DNA from: Marinobacter guineae
GTDB lineage: Bacteria; Pseudomonadota; Gammaproteobacteria; Pseudomonadales; Oleiphilaceae
Direction of reading: 5' to 3'
DNA: 64,000 nt
Assembly: GCF_002744735.1 (NCBI RefSeq)
Contig: NZ_KZ319339.1
Span: forward strand, 310,001-374,000
Numbering within the stretch: position 1 is the stretch's first letter; the number at the start of each line of letters is the position of its first letter. Shown here one piece after another: positions 26,538 to 35,547 of the stretch. Under the pieces are notes generated by a model. It saw nothing but the letters and a program-made list of their open reading frames with translations, made no database searches and was not told the origin of the DNA. Made by a program: the position numbers and the translations under genes.

Positions 26538-27326
26538 TCAGAAATCATCCAGCATCAGATTTTCATCATCGCCACTGGCGAACGGATCATTGATTACCTT
26601 ACCGTCGTTAATCATGAACTCGCGACGTTGCAAAAACGCGTTGCGAACAAAAGTATAACTGTCGCCGGATATGAAGCTTTCCGCCGGGATCAAATCCGCC
26701 CGTTTATCGACAATCTGCACCGCCCTGGCAAAGTAAACGTCCGGACTCTCCACGGCATCCCAAGCCGACGGCAAAGCAAACCCGTCAGTCAAAAATCCGC
26801 CAAAATGCCGGGGCGTAGACGGGCCAAGAAAAGGTAACATCAGATAAGGCCCCGACTTTGTCCCCCAGTAACCAAGCGTCTGGCCGAAATCTTCCGGCCG
26901 CTCTGGCAGATCAAAGGCAGTGGCAACATCGATCAGGCCGCCGAGCCCGAAGGTTGTGTTATAAGTGAAACGACCTACAGCTACCACGGCGGACTCTCCC
27001 TTCAACTGGAGCACGCTGTTGGTAAAGTTCCGGAGTTCGGTCAGGTTATTGAAGAAGTTGGTGATGCCCCGATCAATCAATTGCGGAGTAAATGTACGGT
27101 AGGCCTGGGCCACAGGCTTCAGAACCCAGCGATCAATGGTATCGTTGAAGGTAAAGACCTTGCGATTCCAGCTTTCGTAAGGATCCTTGGGATCAACCGG
27201 AACGGAGCCTGCAGGAGCGGGTTCCTGCATTGTCTGGGCTGCCGCCTGGCTGACTGGAAAAAACACTGCCAGGGCAAGAAGAATGACAATCGCTGTTGGC
27301 CGGCGCCGGGTAAAAAGTTGTTTCAT
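26538..27326 (-). CDS. mlaA: MlaA (VacJ) family phospholipid-retention protein
   Basis: A 262-residue member of the family that removes misplaced phospholipids from the outer leaflet of the outer membrane and hands them to MlaC. Visible family blocks are DPYESWNRKVFTFND near residue 47, NFFNNLTELRNFTNSVLQLK near residue 90, and GPYLMLPFLGPSTPRHFGG near residue 160. The signal peptide ends SQAAAQ and has no lipobox Cys, although the Escherichia coli protein is a lipoprotein. The mature protein would still be kept in the outer membrane if it forms the usual complex with a porin. No other mla gene is nearby. It is 29 bases upstream of the patatin gene on the same strand. Confidence 0.92.
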   Translation of the reverse strand: MKQLFTRRRPTAIVILLALAVFFPVSQAAAQTMQEPAPAGSVPVDPKDPYESWNRKVFTFNDTIDRWVLKPVAQAYRTFTPQLIDRGITNFFNNLTELRNFTNSVLQLKGESAVVAVGRFTYNTTFGLGGLIDVATAFDLPERPEDFGQTLGYWGTKSGPYLMLPFLGPSTPRHFGGFLTDGFALPSAWDAVESPDVYFARAVQIVDKRADLIPAESFISGDSYTFVRNAFLQRREFMINDGKVINDPFASGDDENLMLDDF

Positions 27327-27418
27327 CGTCTGCTCTTGGGTTGTTTAATTCGTCTCGATTCGTCAAAAATACCGGCGCTTTTCTTATCATTATTGAACCG
27401 TTGTTCCGGAGGAACCCG

Positions 27419-27826
27419 ATGTCAGTACCGGGAAATCTTGTAAATACAATTACCATGCCTCTCCGCTGGGGAGACATGGACGCCTACGGCCACGCCAACA
27501 ATACAGTCTACTTCCGTTTTTTCGAGGAAGCGCGGATTGTGTGGCTGGCGTCACTGGAACTCGGCGGTCCCGAGGAGCCAACCGGCCCAGTTATTATAAA
27601 GACCAGTGCCACCTTTCTAAAGGAATTGAATCATCCGGCAACGGTCGAGGTGAAAACATACGCTGACAAGGCAGGCAACACCAGCCTCGATACCTATCAT
27701 TTGCTGACAGATGCCGAAACCGGCGCCGTATATGCAGAAGGCTATGCAAAAATTGTGTGGTTTGACCGGGCAACCCGTTCATCTGCGCGGTTGCCAGATA
27801 CCCTGAGAGCACTGGCAACCGGGTAA
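27419..27826 (+). CDS. Acyl-CoA thioesterase (4HBT hotdog fold)
   Basis: A 135-residue hotdog-fold thioesterase of the YbgC/4-hydroxybenzoyl-CoA type. The motif RWGDMDAYGHANNTVYFRFF contains the catalytic Asp and the HxNN-like turn, and FEEARIVWL follows. The ATG at 27419 has CCGGAGGAA six bases upstream. The open frame further upstream would add a leader overlapping the mlaA promoter. The enzyme should hydrolyse acyl-CoA or acyl-ACP thioesters in the cytoplasm. Chain length is unknown. It is convergent with the FabH-like gene and divergent from mlaA. Confidence 0.9.
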   Translation: MSVPGNLVNTITMPLRWGDMDAYGHANNTVYFRFFEEARIVWLASLELGGPEEPTGPVIIKTSATFLKELNHPATVEVKTYADKAGNTSLDTYHLLTDAETGAVYAEGYAKIVWFDRATRSSARLPDTLRALATG

Positions 27827-27837
27827 CGCTGCCGAAC

Positions 27838-28959
27838 CTATCGGCGGCGTACCACTACGCTGCCGATGGAATAACCCGCACCGAACGAGCAGATAACGCC
27901 AAGATCGCCACTCACAAGATCTTCCTTGTGCTTGTGGAACGCAATGATCGAGCCTGCAGAGCTGGTATTGGCGTACTCATCCAGAATAACCGGCGCCTCA
28001 TCTTCGTTGGCGTCACGGCCCAGCACCTTGCGGGCAATCAGCTGATTCATATTGAGGTTGGCCTGATGCAGCCACATGCGCCGAAGATCGTCCGGTGCAA
28101 GCGAGAGGCTCTGGAGCTGGTTCATAATGGTCTCAGCCACCAGCGGCGAGACTTCCTTGAACACCTTGCGACCCTGCTGGACAAACAGCTTGTCAGGTTT
28201 GCCAATGCCGGATTCGTCCGCACGGTTCAGGAAGCCGAAATTGTTCCGGATGTTATTGGAGAATTTCGTCTTCAGGCTGGTGCCGAGAATCTCGAACCCC
28301 TGCCCTGCGCGGGTATCCTCTTCCCGTTCCACAAGAATCGCGGTGCAGGCGTCACCGAAAATGAAATGGCTGTCCCGGTCCCGGAAATTCAGGTGGCCGG
28401 AGCAGATCTCCGGGCTCACCACGAGCACGGAACGGGCACTGCCGTTTTCCACGGAATTCACGGCGGCTTGCAGGCCAAAGGTGGCCGAGCTGCAGGCCAC
28501 GTTCATGTCATAGGCAAACCCGTCGATCCCCAATGCTTCCTGAACTTCGATGGAAATCGCCGGGTAGGCGCGTTGCAGATTCGAACAGGCGACAATAACG
28601 GCATCAACGTCCTGCACGGACTTACCTGCCTGCTCCAGAGCTTCGCGGCAGGCTGCCACGGCCATTTCGCATTGAACGGAGGGCTCTTCGTTATCGCGCT
28701 CCGGGATGTAAGGCGTCATGCGCTTCGGGTCAAGGATGCCATCCTTGTCGATGACATGACGGCGCTTGATGCCGGAGGCTTTTTCAATGAAGGCAGAAGA
28801 GGATGGCTGCAATGGAGCAACCTCGCCCTGGGCAATGGCGTCTGCATTCTCCGCATTAAACAGTTCGACGTACTGGTTAAAGGCTTCCACCAGTTCGTCG
28901 TTATCGATGGTTGCTGGCGGTGTGTAGAGACCGGTCCCGCTAATAACGGCTTTAATCAC
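27838..28959 (-). CDS. Beta-ketoacyl-ACP synthase III (long FabH-like)
   Basis: A 373-residue thiolase-fold enzyme. The catalytic Cys156 lies in NVACSSATFG, the His in MWLHQANLNMNQ and the Asn in EYANTSSAG, making the C-H-N triad of KAS III. It is about 50 residues longer than classical FabH because of an insert near residues 30-90 (NQYVELFNAENAD and onwards). This is the form known from Pseudomonas aeruginosa (PA3286), which condenses medium-chain acyl-CoA from beta-oxidation with malonyl-ACP and so feeds degraded fatty acids back into synthesis. That role is inferred from family likeness. It stands next to the thioesterase and near fadD, a fitting lipid context. Confidence 0.88.
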   Translation of the reverse strand: MIKAVISGTGLYTPPATIDNDELVEAFNQYVELFNAENADAIAQGEVAPLQPSSSAFIEKASGIKRRHVIDKDGILDPKRMTPYIPERDNEEPSVQCEMAVAACREALEQAGKSVQDVDAVIVACSNLQRAYPAISIEVQEALGIDGFAYDMNVACSSATFGLQAAVNSVENGSARSVLVVSPEICSGHLNFRDRDSHFIFGDACTAILVEREEDTRAGQGFEILGTSLKTKFSNNIRNNFGFLNRADESGIGKPDKLFVQQGRKVFKEVSPLVAETIMNQLQSLSLAPDDLRRMWLHQANLNMNQLIARKVLGRDANEDEAPVILDEYANTSSAGSIIAFHKHKEDLVSGDLGVICSFGAGYSIGSVVVRRR

Positions 28960-29090
28960 GCTAACCCCACGTCATGATAGTGAAAACAGGATGTCAGGAA
29001 ATCCACTGTCAGAAATACTAACACAGTCTCCGGGTTTTGCCCGCCGGGAATCGGTCAGCGGCACCTGATTGGTGCGGGTCTATCGGCGCC

Positions 29091-32000
29091 TTAAACCCTG
29101 GTCTTCTCCCACTGCCGGTCCATCCGTTTTACCGATACCGTCATTACCGTGCCCAATTGTTGGGCAAAAAACGATACCCGGAACTCCTCGAGCATCCACC
29201 GGTACAGCACCAGTTCCGGGTCCCGCACACCCTGGCGCTGCTGTTCGTCCCGCTTTACCGCATACCGTGACCAGAGCGGCTCGATGGTATGCAGGAACTC
29301 GCGCTCGCGGCCCATCTCCCGGGGCATCTTTTCCAGTCGGACCAGGGCAGCCTCGAAGTAGCGCCCGAATTCCGCCAGCCACTCCGGTGGTGTCTCTACC
29401 AGGAACCCCGGATAAACCAGGTTCTGCAACTGGAACTTCAGGTCCGCCATACTATTCGCCAGTGCCAGGTTAATCTTTCCTTTCAGCTGCTTGGCCACTT
29501 TCTGGTAACCGGACATGGCCTGGAACAGCCGTTCGTCGGCCAGTTCGAGTGCTGGAATGAAATCGCCCCGATGCCTGTCAAACATCTGGTCGAAGTCATC
29601 GGCACTTCTGGGGATACCTTCGATGAGAAAATGCTGCATGGCCGTCGCCAGCAGCAGGTCGTCCAGCAGAACCTTCGCCTGGCCCACCGGGGCAAACATC
29701 AGGGCGGATTGCCGGAAACGCGGAAGTTTGCGCTCCAGATCATCCAGGGTCCTGCCGAACCGGTTGAGAATCAGACGGGCAACCGCTTTGCGGGTGGTAT
29801 CCTCTGCCGTCAACCGGTCCAGGCAACGAATCTGCCGGACCTGTTTGCCGAGGTCTTCCAGTGCCGGATAGACCGTTACCTGCATTCCGCCTTTCTCGGT
29901 CTGCACCTGTTCGGGCAATTGTCCGAACTGCCAGTCGGTATACTCACCCACCGGTTCTTTTGAGGAATTTTCACTGGTTGCCGAAGCCAGCGCCTCCTCT
30001 GCCCGGCCCTCAAGCTGCCCCTGCAGCTCCGTGGTATCCCGGCTTTCGGCAATCGCCTTTCCACCATCCCCCATAACCCGGAGGTTCATCCGCAAATGCC
30101 TGGGCAATTCCGCCTGGGACCAGGCCTCCGGGTCGATTCGCACGCCAGTCATCCGGCGCAGTTGTGCGCCCAGCTGCAACGCCAGCGGCTCATTGGATGG
30201 CTGGAGATTGGCCAGTGCGGCATCAACAAAATCCGGCACCGGCACAAAATTGCGCCGCAATGCCTTGGGGAGCGACTTCACCAACGCTATGCATTTCTCC
30301 CGTAACAGCCCCGGCACCAGCCATTCCAGACGACGGGACGGAATCTGTTTGAGCGCCATCAACGGCACCTGAAGGGTAACGCCGTCCTGTTCACTGGTGG
30401 GTTCGAACTCGTAACTCAACGGGTAGCGCACACCTTCCCACTCCAGGTAATCCGGGTACAGATCCGCCGCCTGGGCGTCGACCGGGCGCTGGAGGATGTC
30501 TTCTTCAGTCAGCTCCAGATCCTTCAGCTGCTCTGCCGACAGGCCTTTCCACCAACTCTCGAAATGGCGCCCGCTAACGATATCCGCCGGCAAGCGCTCA
30601 TCGTAGAACGCCACCAGCACTTCATCGTCTACCAGAAGATCCCGCCGCCGGGTTTTCTTTTCGAGATTTTCAACCGTATCCAGCATTTCCCGGTTACGGG
30701 CAATGAATGGCGCCCTGGACCGGTAATCACCCTCGACCAGCGCCCGTCGAATGAACAGATTCCGGCATTCGGCCGGGTCCACTTTGGCGTAGGGAATCCG
30801 CCGTTTGGCCACGATATCCAGACCGTAAAGCGTCACCTTCTCGTAGCCCATCACCTGGGCCCTTTTCTGTTCCCAATGGGGCTCAAAATAGTGGTGTTTG
30901 ACGATGTGACCAGCCAGGGGCTCAATCCATTCCGGCTGAATGGACGCCACCACCCGGGCAAACACCCGGCTGGTTTCGACAATCTCGGTGGCAACAATCC
31001 ACTTGGGGCCGGTTTTGGACACCTTGGAGCCGGGAAAAATCATCACCTTCCGGTTGCGGGTGGCCAGGTATTCCTTTTTCTCGACCTTGACAGCCACCTG
31101 CCCCAGCAGGCCGGCCAGAATAGACTTGTGAAGTGATTCGTAGCTCGCCGCATCCTTGTTCACCGAGAGCTTCTGTTCACGGCAGATCAGGGTTAGCTGA
31201 CGGTGGATATCCCGCCATTCCCGCATTCGCATCCAGCTCAGGAAGCTCTTCTGGCAGACCTTCTTCATCTGGTTCTGGGACAACTCCTGCCGCTGCTCCT
31301 CATAGAAGTTCCAGACATTCAGCAGGGTTATAAAATCCGATTCCTTGTCATTGAACGGAGCGTGGGCCTGATCGGCGGCCTGCTGTTTGTCCTGCGGACG
31401 CTCACGGGGATCCTGAACACTCAACCCGGCAATAATCACCAGGGTTTCCGACAGGCTGCCAAGGTCGGCGGCGGTTACCAGCATTCTGGCCAGCCGCGGA
31501 TCAAGCGGCAGGCGGGCCATGGTTCGCCCCAGTTTGGTAACACGGCGTTTGTCATCAACTGCCCCAAGCTCTTCCAGCAGCTTGTAGCCATCGTTGACCT
31601 GCCGTTTGTCCGGCGCTTCCAGAAACGGGAACTGCCGGATCTCGCCAAGCCCGGAAGTAGCCATCTGCAGGATAACGGAAGCCAGATTGGTGCGCAGGAT
31701 TTCCGGATCGGTGTATTCCGGGCGATTGATAAAGTCGGTTTCGTCGTAAAGCCGGAAGCAGATGCCCGGCGCTACACGACCACACCGACCGGCTCTCTGA
31801 TTGGCACTGGCCTGGGAAACGGGTTCTATCGGCAACCGCTGGATCTTGGAACGAACGCTGTAACGGCTGATCCGGGCAACGCCGGTATCGATCACATAGC
31901 GAATACCCGGCACCGTCAGGGAGGTTTCCGCCACGTTGGTCGAGAGCACAAGACGTCGGCCCTTGTGGGACTGGAACACCCGGTTCTGCTCGGCATTGCT

Positions 32001-33026
32001 CAGGCGGGAATACAGCGGCAGCACTTCAGTATGCTTCAGGTCGACATGGCGAAGAACCTTGCTCAGGTTCCGGATTTCCCGCTCGCCGGGCAGAAACACC
32101 AGAACATCGCCGGGGGGCTTCTTTTCGCTACGCTCATGCTGCTCGATTTCGTCCAGGGCACTCAGTACCCCGTCGGTCCAGCCCTGATCCCGGTCATCTT
32201 CATCGCCAGTCAACGGCCGGTAACGGATATCCACCGGATAGGTCCGCCCACTCACTTCGATCACAGGGGCCTTGTCGAAGAATTCGCTGAACCGGTCAAC
32301 CTCGATGGTCGCAGAGGTGATGATGACTTTCAGGTCCGGCCGCTTGGGCAGGAGCTGGCGCAGGTAGCCAAGCAGAAAGTCGATGTTGAGGCTGCGCTCG
32401 TGGGCTTCGTCGATAATCAGGGTGTCGTAGCGATCCAGAAACCGGTCGTGCTGAACCTCCGCCAGCAGGATACCGTCGGTCATCACCTTGACCCGGGACT
32501 GCTCCGAGGTGTTATCGGTGAATCGCACCTGATAGCCGATCTGCTGGCCGACCTGTTCGCCGATTTCCTCTGCAATCCGGGCCGCCACACTGCGGGCGGC
32601 AATACGGCGGGGCTGGGTGTGGCCAATCAATCCCCGGATACCCCGGCCACTGTTCATGCAGATTTTCGGAATCTGGGTGGTTTTGCCGGAACCGGTCTCC
32701 CCGGCAATGATCACCACCTGATGGTTTTCGATGGCCTCCCGGATATCGTCCACCCGCTCGGAAACCGGAAGACCCTCAGGAAAGCTGGCCGGCTTGTGTA
32801 AGGCGTGGCGCTGCTGAACTTTCTCAAGCCCACGCTCCAGCCAATTGGCCATTTTTTCCAGGTCCTTCTGGCCCGGCTTGCCCTTGGTACGGGCAACGGT
32901 TTTGACGATGCGTGCCGCTTCCTGCTGGTTACAGGCGTCCAGCTGCTCCATCATGGCCTTGACGGCGGCTTCGCCATCGGGCTTGAGGGTCGATGTTCTG
33001 GGCGTATCGGAAGTGGTGTCTGTCAT
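29091..33026 (-). CDS. hrpA: ATP-dependent RNA helicase HrpA
   Basis: A 1311-residue DEAH-box helicase. Walker A GETGSGKT is at 109-116 and DEAH at 206-209. HTQPRRIAARSVAARIAEEI, SATIEVDRF and QRAGRCGR mark the other core motifs. The helicase-associated, OB-fold and long C-terminal DUF3418 regions fill the rest, as in Escherichia coli HrpA of about 1300 residues. It acts in mRNA processing and ribosome rescue in the cytoplasm. It is probably a single-gene unit: 121 bases separate it from fadD upstream, with a fadD terminator in that gap, and the FabH-like gene lies 131 bases downstream. Confidence 0.97.
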   Translation of the reverse strand: MTDTTSDTPRTSTLKPDGEAAVKAMMEQLDACNQQEAARIVKTVARTKGKPGQKDLEKMANWLERGLEKVQQRHALHKPASFPEGLPVSERVDDIREAIENHQVVIIAGETGSGKTTQIPKICMNSGRGIRGLIGHTQPRRIAARSVAARIAEEIGEQVGQQIGYQVRFTDNTSEQSRVKVMTDGILLAEVQHDRFLDRYDTLIIDEAHERSLNIDFLLGYLRQLLPKRPDLKVIITSATIEVDRFSEFFDKAPVIEVSGRTYPVDIRYRPLTGDEDDRDQGWTDGVLSALDEIEQHERSEKKPPGDVLVFLPGEREIRNLSKVLRHVDLKHTEVLPLYSRLSNAEQNRVFQSHKGRRLVLSTNVAETSLTVPGIRYVIDTGVARISRYSVRSKIQRLPIEPVSQASANQRAGRCGRVAPGICFRLYDETDFINRPEYTDPEILRTNLASVILQMATSGLGEIRQFPFLEAPDKRQVNDGYKLLEELGAVDDKRRVTKLGRTMARLPLDPRLARMLVTAADLGSLSETLVIIAGLSVQDPRERPQDKQQAADQAHAPFNDKESDFITLLNVWNFYEEQRQELSQNQMKKVCQKSFLSWMRMREWRDIHRQLTLICREQKLSVNKDAASYESLHKSILAGLLGQVAVKVEKKEYLATRNRKVMIFPGSKVSKTGPKWIVATEIVETSRVFARVVASIQPEWIEPLAGHIVKHHYFEPHWEQKRAQVMGYEKVTLYGLDIVAKRRIPYAKVDPAECRNLFIRRALVEGDYRSRAPFIARNREMLDTVENLEKKTRRRDLLVDDEVLVAFYDERLPADIVSGRHFESWWKGLSAEQLKDLELTEEDILQRPVDAQAADLYPDYLEWEGVRYPLSYEFEPTSEQDGVTLQVPLMALKQIPSRRLEWLVPGLLREKCIALVKSLPKALRRNFVPVPDFVDAALANLQPSNEPLALQLGAQLRRMTGVRIDPEAWSQAELPRHLRMNLRVMGDGGKAIAESRDTTELQGQLEGRAEEALASATSENSSKEPVGEYTDWQFGQLPEQVQTEKGGMQVTVYPALEDLGKQVRQIRCLDRLTAEDTTRKAVARLILNRFGRTLDDLERKLPRFRQSALMFAPVGQAKVLLDDLLLATAMQHFLIEGIPRSADDFDQMFDRHRGDFIPALELADERLFQAMSGYQKVAKQLKGKINLALANSMADLKFQLQNLVYPGFLVETPPEWLAEFGRYFEAALVRLEKMPREMGREREFLHTIEPLWSRYAVKRDEQQRQGVRDPELVLYRWMLEEFRVSFFAQQLGTVMTVSVKRMDRQWEKTRV

Positions 33027-33099
33027 TGAAGTGCCGGAATTGCGCTCACTCGGATCGGGTTTGGCGACAGTCTATCGGGAAAGTCCGGTTCTTAAAAAC

Positions 33100-33127
33100 G
33101 GAAAACCCCGCCGAAGCAGGGTTTTCC
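33100..33127 (-). terminator. Rho-independent terminator of fadD
   Basis: GGAAAACCC (33119-33127 read on the minus strand) and GGGTTTTCC (33108-33100 read on the minus strand) form a perfect 9-bp stem, followed on the minus strand by GTTTTTAAG. It lies 21 bases past the fadD stop and separates it from hrpA. Confidence 0.88.
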
Positions 33128-33147
33128 TTTACGAGCCTGGAACTGGC

Positions 33148-34824
33148 TTACTTGTTATTGGCCTCGTCCCGCAGTTCGCGCCGCAGAATCTTGCCCACGT
33201 TGGTCTTGGGCAGTTCATCGCGGAATTCAAAGTGCTTGGGCACTTTGTAAGCTGTCAGACGCTCGCGACAAAACTCCTTGAGTTCGTTCTCGGTCACGCC
33301 CTCAGCAGTCGGCACCAGGTAAACCTTCACCGCCTCACCACTCTTGGCATCGGAAATACCCACGGCGGCACACTCGACCACCTTCGGATGGCTGCTGACC
33401 ACATCCTCAATCTCGTTCGGGAACACATTGAAGCCCGATACGATGATCATGTCCTTCTTGCGATCGACGATACGGATGTAGCCGTCTTCCTGGATCAGGG
33501 CGATGTCACCAGTGCGCAGGAAACCGTCCTCAGTGAAGGACTTCTGAGTGTCTTCCGGGCGTTGCCAGTACCCGCGCATAACCTGAGGGCCTTTGACGCA
33601 CAGCTCACCGGGCTCACCTAACGGGGTTTCATTGCCCTCTTCGTCCAGGGTCTGAACGAGGGTGGAAGGAATGGGCAGGCCGATGGTGCCGATCTGGATG
33701 GCACTGGGAGGATTAAAGGTCACCACTGGCGACGTTTCCGTCATACCGAAGCCTTCGCAGATCTCACAGCCAGTTACCCGCTGCCACATTTTCGCAGTGT
33801 CGGTGGTCAGAGCCATACCGCCGGAGGAGGTAAGCTTCAAGTTGCTAAAGTCCAGGTCCTGGAATTCCTCGTTGTTGCAAAGCGCTACGAACAGGGTGTT
33901 GAGGCCCAGGAATGCAGTGAACTTGTGATTTTTCAGCTCCTTCACAAAACCCGGGATGTCTCTGGGGTTCGGAATCAGAACGTTGTGGGCACCAGCCTCA
34001 AGCATGATGCCGCAGTTCAGGGTGAAGGAGTAAATGTGGTACAGCGGCAGAGGCGCAATAACAACCTCCTGCCCCTCGACAACCATACCCTCCATCATCG
34101 GGCGGGTCTGCAGCAGGTTTGCCACCAGGTTGCCGTGGGTCAGCATGGCGCCTTTGGCCACGCCAGTAGTGCCGCCGGTGTACTGAAGAACAGCGATATC
34201 GTCCTGCTTGCAGTCAATCGGCGTGAACTTTTCACGGCCACCGGCACTGAGTACCGCCGGCAGTTTATGGGCCTGGGGAAGGTTGAACGGAGGCACCATT
34301 TTTTTGACATGCTTGATCACCCCGTTCATCAGGGTGCGCTTGATCGGCGAATGCATGTCGGCAATTTCAGTTACGATGACGTGCTCAATGCCGGTGTGGG
34401 GTAATACTTTTTCGGCGTTCTCGGCCATGTTGGCCAGCACCACCAAGGCCTTGGCACCGGAATCGTTGAACTGATGCTCCATTTCCCGCGTGGTGTACAA
34501 GGGGTTGGTGTTCACCACAATCAGGCCGGCACGCATGGCGCCAAACACAACCACCGGATACTGACCGACGTTGGGCATCTGAACCGCGATACGGTCGCCA
34601 GGTTTCAGGTCGGTCTTGTTCTGTATCCAGGCTGCAAAGTTGCGGCTCTGGGTGTCTAGGTCACGATAGGAGAGCGTTGCGCCAACAGCGGAGAAGGCAG
34701 GACGGTCAGCAAACTTTTTAACGGCCTGCTCAAACACATCCACCATGCTTTTGTATTTGCTCAGGTCGACCTCGCGAGGTACGCCGGCGGGGTACTTGTC
34801 CTGATAGAACTTCTCAAAATCCAT
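33148..34824 (-). CDS. fadD: Long-chain fatty acid--CoA ligase FadD
   Basis: A 558-residue acyl-CoA synthetase that activates long-chain fatty acids with ATP and CoA at the inner membrane, feeding beta-oxidation and lipid synthesis. The AMP-binding signature QYTGGTTGVAKGAMLTHGNL is near residue 205. GFGMTETSPVVTFNPP and the fatty acyl-CoA signature (DGFLRTGDIA, then DRKKDMIIVSGFNVFPNEIE) follow. I choose the ATG at 34822-34824 because AGGAG is six bases before it. An ATG two codons earlier touches the ribosome site. A perfect inverted repeat at 34873-34892 sits in the leader. It is divergent from the MaoC gene, with 188 bases between them. Confidence 0.96.
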   Translation of the reverse strand: MDFEKFYQDKYPAGVPREVDLSKYKSMVDVFEQAVKKFADRPAFSAVGATLSYRDLDTQSRNFAAWIQNKTDLKPGDRIAVQMPNVGQYPVVVFGAMRAGLIVVNTNPLYTTREMEHQFNDSGAKALVVLANMAENAEKVLPHTGIEHVIVTEIADMHSPIKRTLMNGVIKHVKKMVPPFNLPQAHKLPAVLSAGGREKFTPIDCKQDDIAVLQYTGGTTGVAKGAMLTHGNLVANLLQTRPMMEGMVVEGQEVVIAPLPLYHIYSFTLNCGIMLEAGAHNVLIPNPRDIPGFVKELKNHKFTAFLGLNTLFVALCNNEEFQDLDFSNLKLTSSGGMALTTDTAKMWQRVTGCEICEGFGMTETSPVVTFNPPSAIQIGTIGLPIPSTLVQTLDEEGNETPLGEPGELCVKGPQVMRGYWQRPEDTQKSFTEDGFLRTGDIALIQEDGYIRIVDRKKDMIIVSGFNVFPNEIEDVVSSHPKVVECAAVGISDAKSGEAVKVYLVPTAEGVTENELKEFCRERLTAYKVPKHFEFRDELPKTNVGKILRRELRDEANNK

Positions 34825-34872
34825 CACCATCTCCTGTTTGGCGCTTTTGATTGTAATGATTTACCGATGTCA

Positions 34873-34892
34873 GGTTGATCAAAAAATCAACC
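34873..34892. promoter_or_regulatory. Candidate operator in the fadD leader
   Basis: GGTTGAT (34873-34879) and ATCAACC (34886-34892) are a perfect 7-base inverted repeat with an A-rich six-base spacer. It lies 49-68 bases upstream of the fadD start and 120 bases before the divergent MaoC gene, a place where a fatty-acid-responsive repressor could control fadD. There is no T tract to suggest a terminator. Confidence 0.4.
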
Positions 34893-35012
34893 CTACAAAA
34901 GTATCAGCCTCAAAAAAGTGGGGAGAGAATAGCAGTTTTGTAACCGATGAGGTAGTTTTCGAGGTTCTTACCCGAACACCTGTACTTAAATGGCAACCGT
35001 GCGGAGCGCACC

Positions 35013-35498
35013 ATGAGCGATACCCTTGATACTCTTGAAAATATTACCTATGACGAGCTGAACGAGGGCGATACCGCCACCTTCACACGCACCCTTTCCG
35101 AAGACGAACTGGTGCTGTTTGCTGCGGTCTCCGGTGATGTGAATCCGTTACACCTGGACTCCGATTTTGCCGCTGGCTCCACGTTCAAGGAACGTATTGC
35201 CCATGGCATGTGGAGCGGCTCCCTGATCTCGGCAGCGCTGGCAACGGTAATGCCGGGCCCCGGAACCATTTACCTGGAACAAAGCCTGTCATTCAAACGC
35301 CCGGTGAAGCTCGATGACACACTGACGGTTAACCTGAAAGTGCTGCGCAAGGAGCCGAAGAACCGGGTCGTTGTCGCGTGTGATGTGCGGAACCAGAATG
35401 GCCAGAAGGTGGTCTCCGGCGAAGCCAAGGTTATCGCGCCGACGGAGAAAGTTTCCCTGCACAAACCCCAACTGCCCAAAATCACTATTGAAAGCTGA
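35013..35498 (+). CDS. MaoC-like (R)-specific enoyl-CoA hydratase
   Basis: A 161-residue hotdog-fold dehydratase. The catalytic hydratase-2 motif is clear: FAAVSGDVNPLHLDSDFA with the Asp and His, then ERIAHGMWSGSLISAAL. An N-terminal extension of about 20 residues is rich in acidic and Thr residues. The enzyme should reversibly hydrate trans-2-enoyl-CoA to (R)-3-hydroxyacyl-CoA, a step that can link beta-oxidation to polyhydroxyalkanoate or other acyl pathways. Divergence from fadD suggests joint use of acyl-CoA. The pathway cannot be fixed from this window, since no PHA synthase is seen. Confidence 0.88.
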   Translation: MSDTLDTLENITYDELNEGDTATFTRTLSEDELVLFAAVSGDVNPLHLDSDFAAGSTFKERIAHGMWSGSLISAALATVMPGPGTIYLEQSLSFKRPVKLDDTLTVNLKVLRKEPKNRVVVACDVRNQNGQKVVSGEAKVIAPTEKVSLHKPQLPKITIES

Positions 35499-35505
35499 TT
35501 CACCC

Positions 35506-35528
35506 GGGGACAGCGCACCGCTGTCCCC
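35506..35528. terminator. Perfect 10-bp hairpin between convergent MaoC and AgmX-like genes
   Basis: GGGGACAGCG (35506-35515) and CGCTGTCCCC (35519-35528) pair perfectly around CAC. It lies 7 bases after the MaoC stop and 19 bases past the end of the Agl-like operon, so it can serve as a transcription end on both strands, although neither side has a T tract. The GGGGACAG...CTGTCCCC ends resemble dispersed palindromes of other gammaproteobacteria. Confidence 0.7.
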
Positions 35529-35547
35529 TCTGGCACCTTACTTCCGG

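Noticed and set aside
31203..32801. A 532-codon plus-strand open frame inside hrpA
   Set aside because: It is antisense to a highly conserved helicase, has no motif and no ribosome site. Long shadow frames are common in GC-rich DNA.
33100..33127. Perfect inverted repeat between hrpA and fadD considered as an operator
   Set aside because: Position just after the fadD stop and a T run on the minus strand make it a plain terminator.
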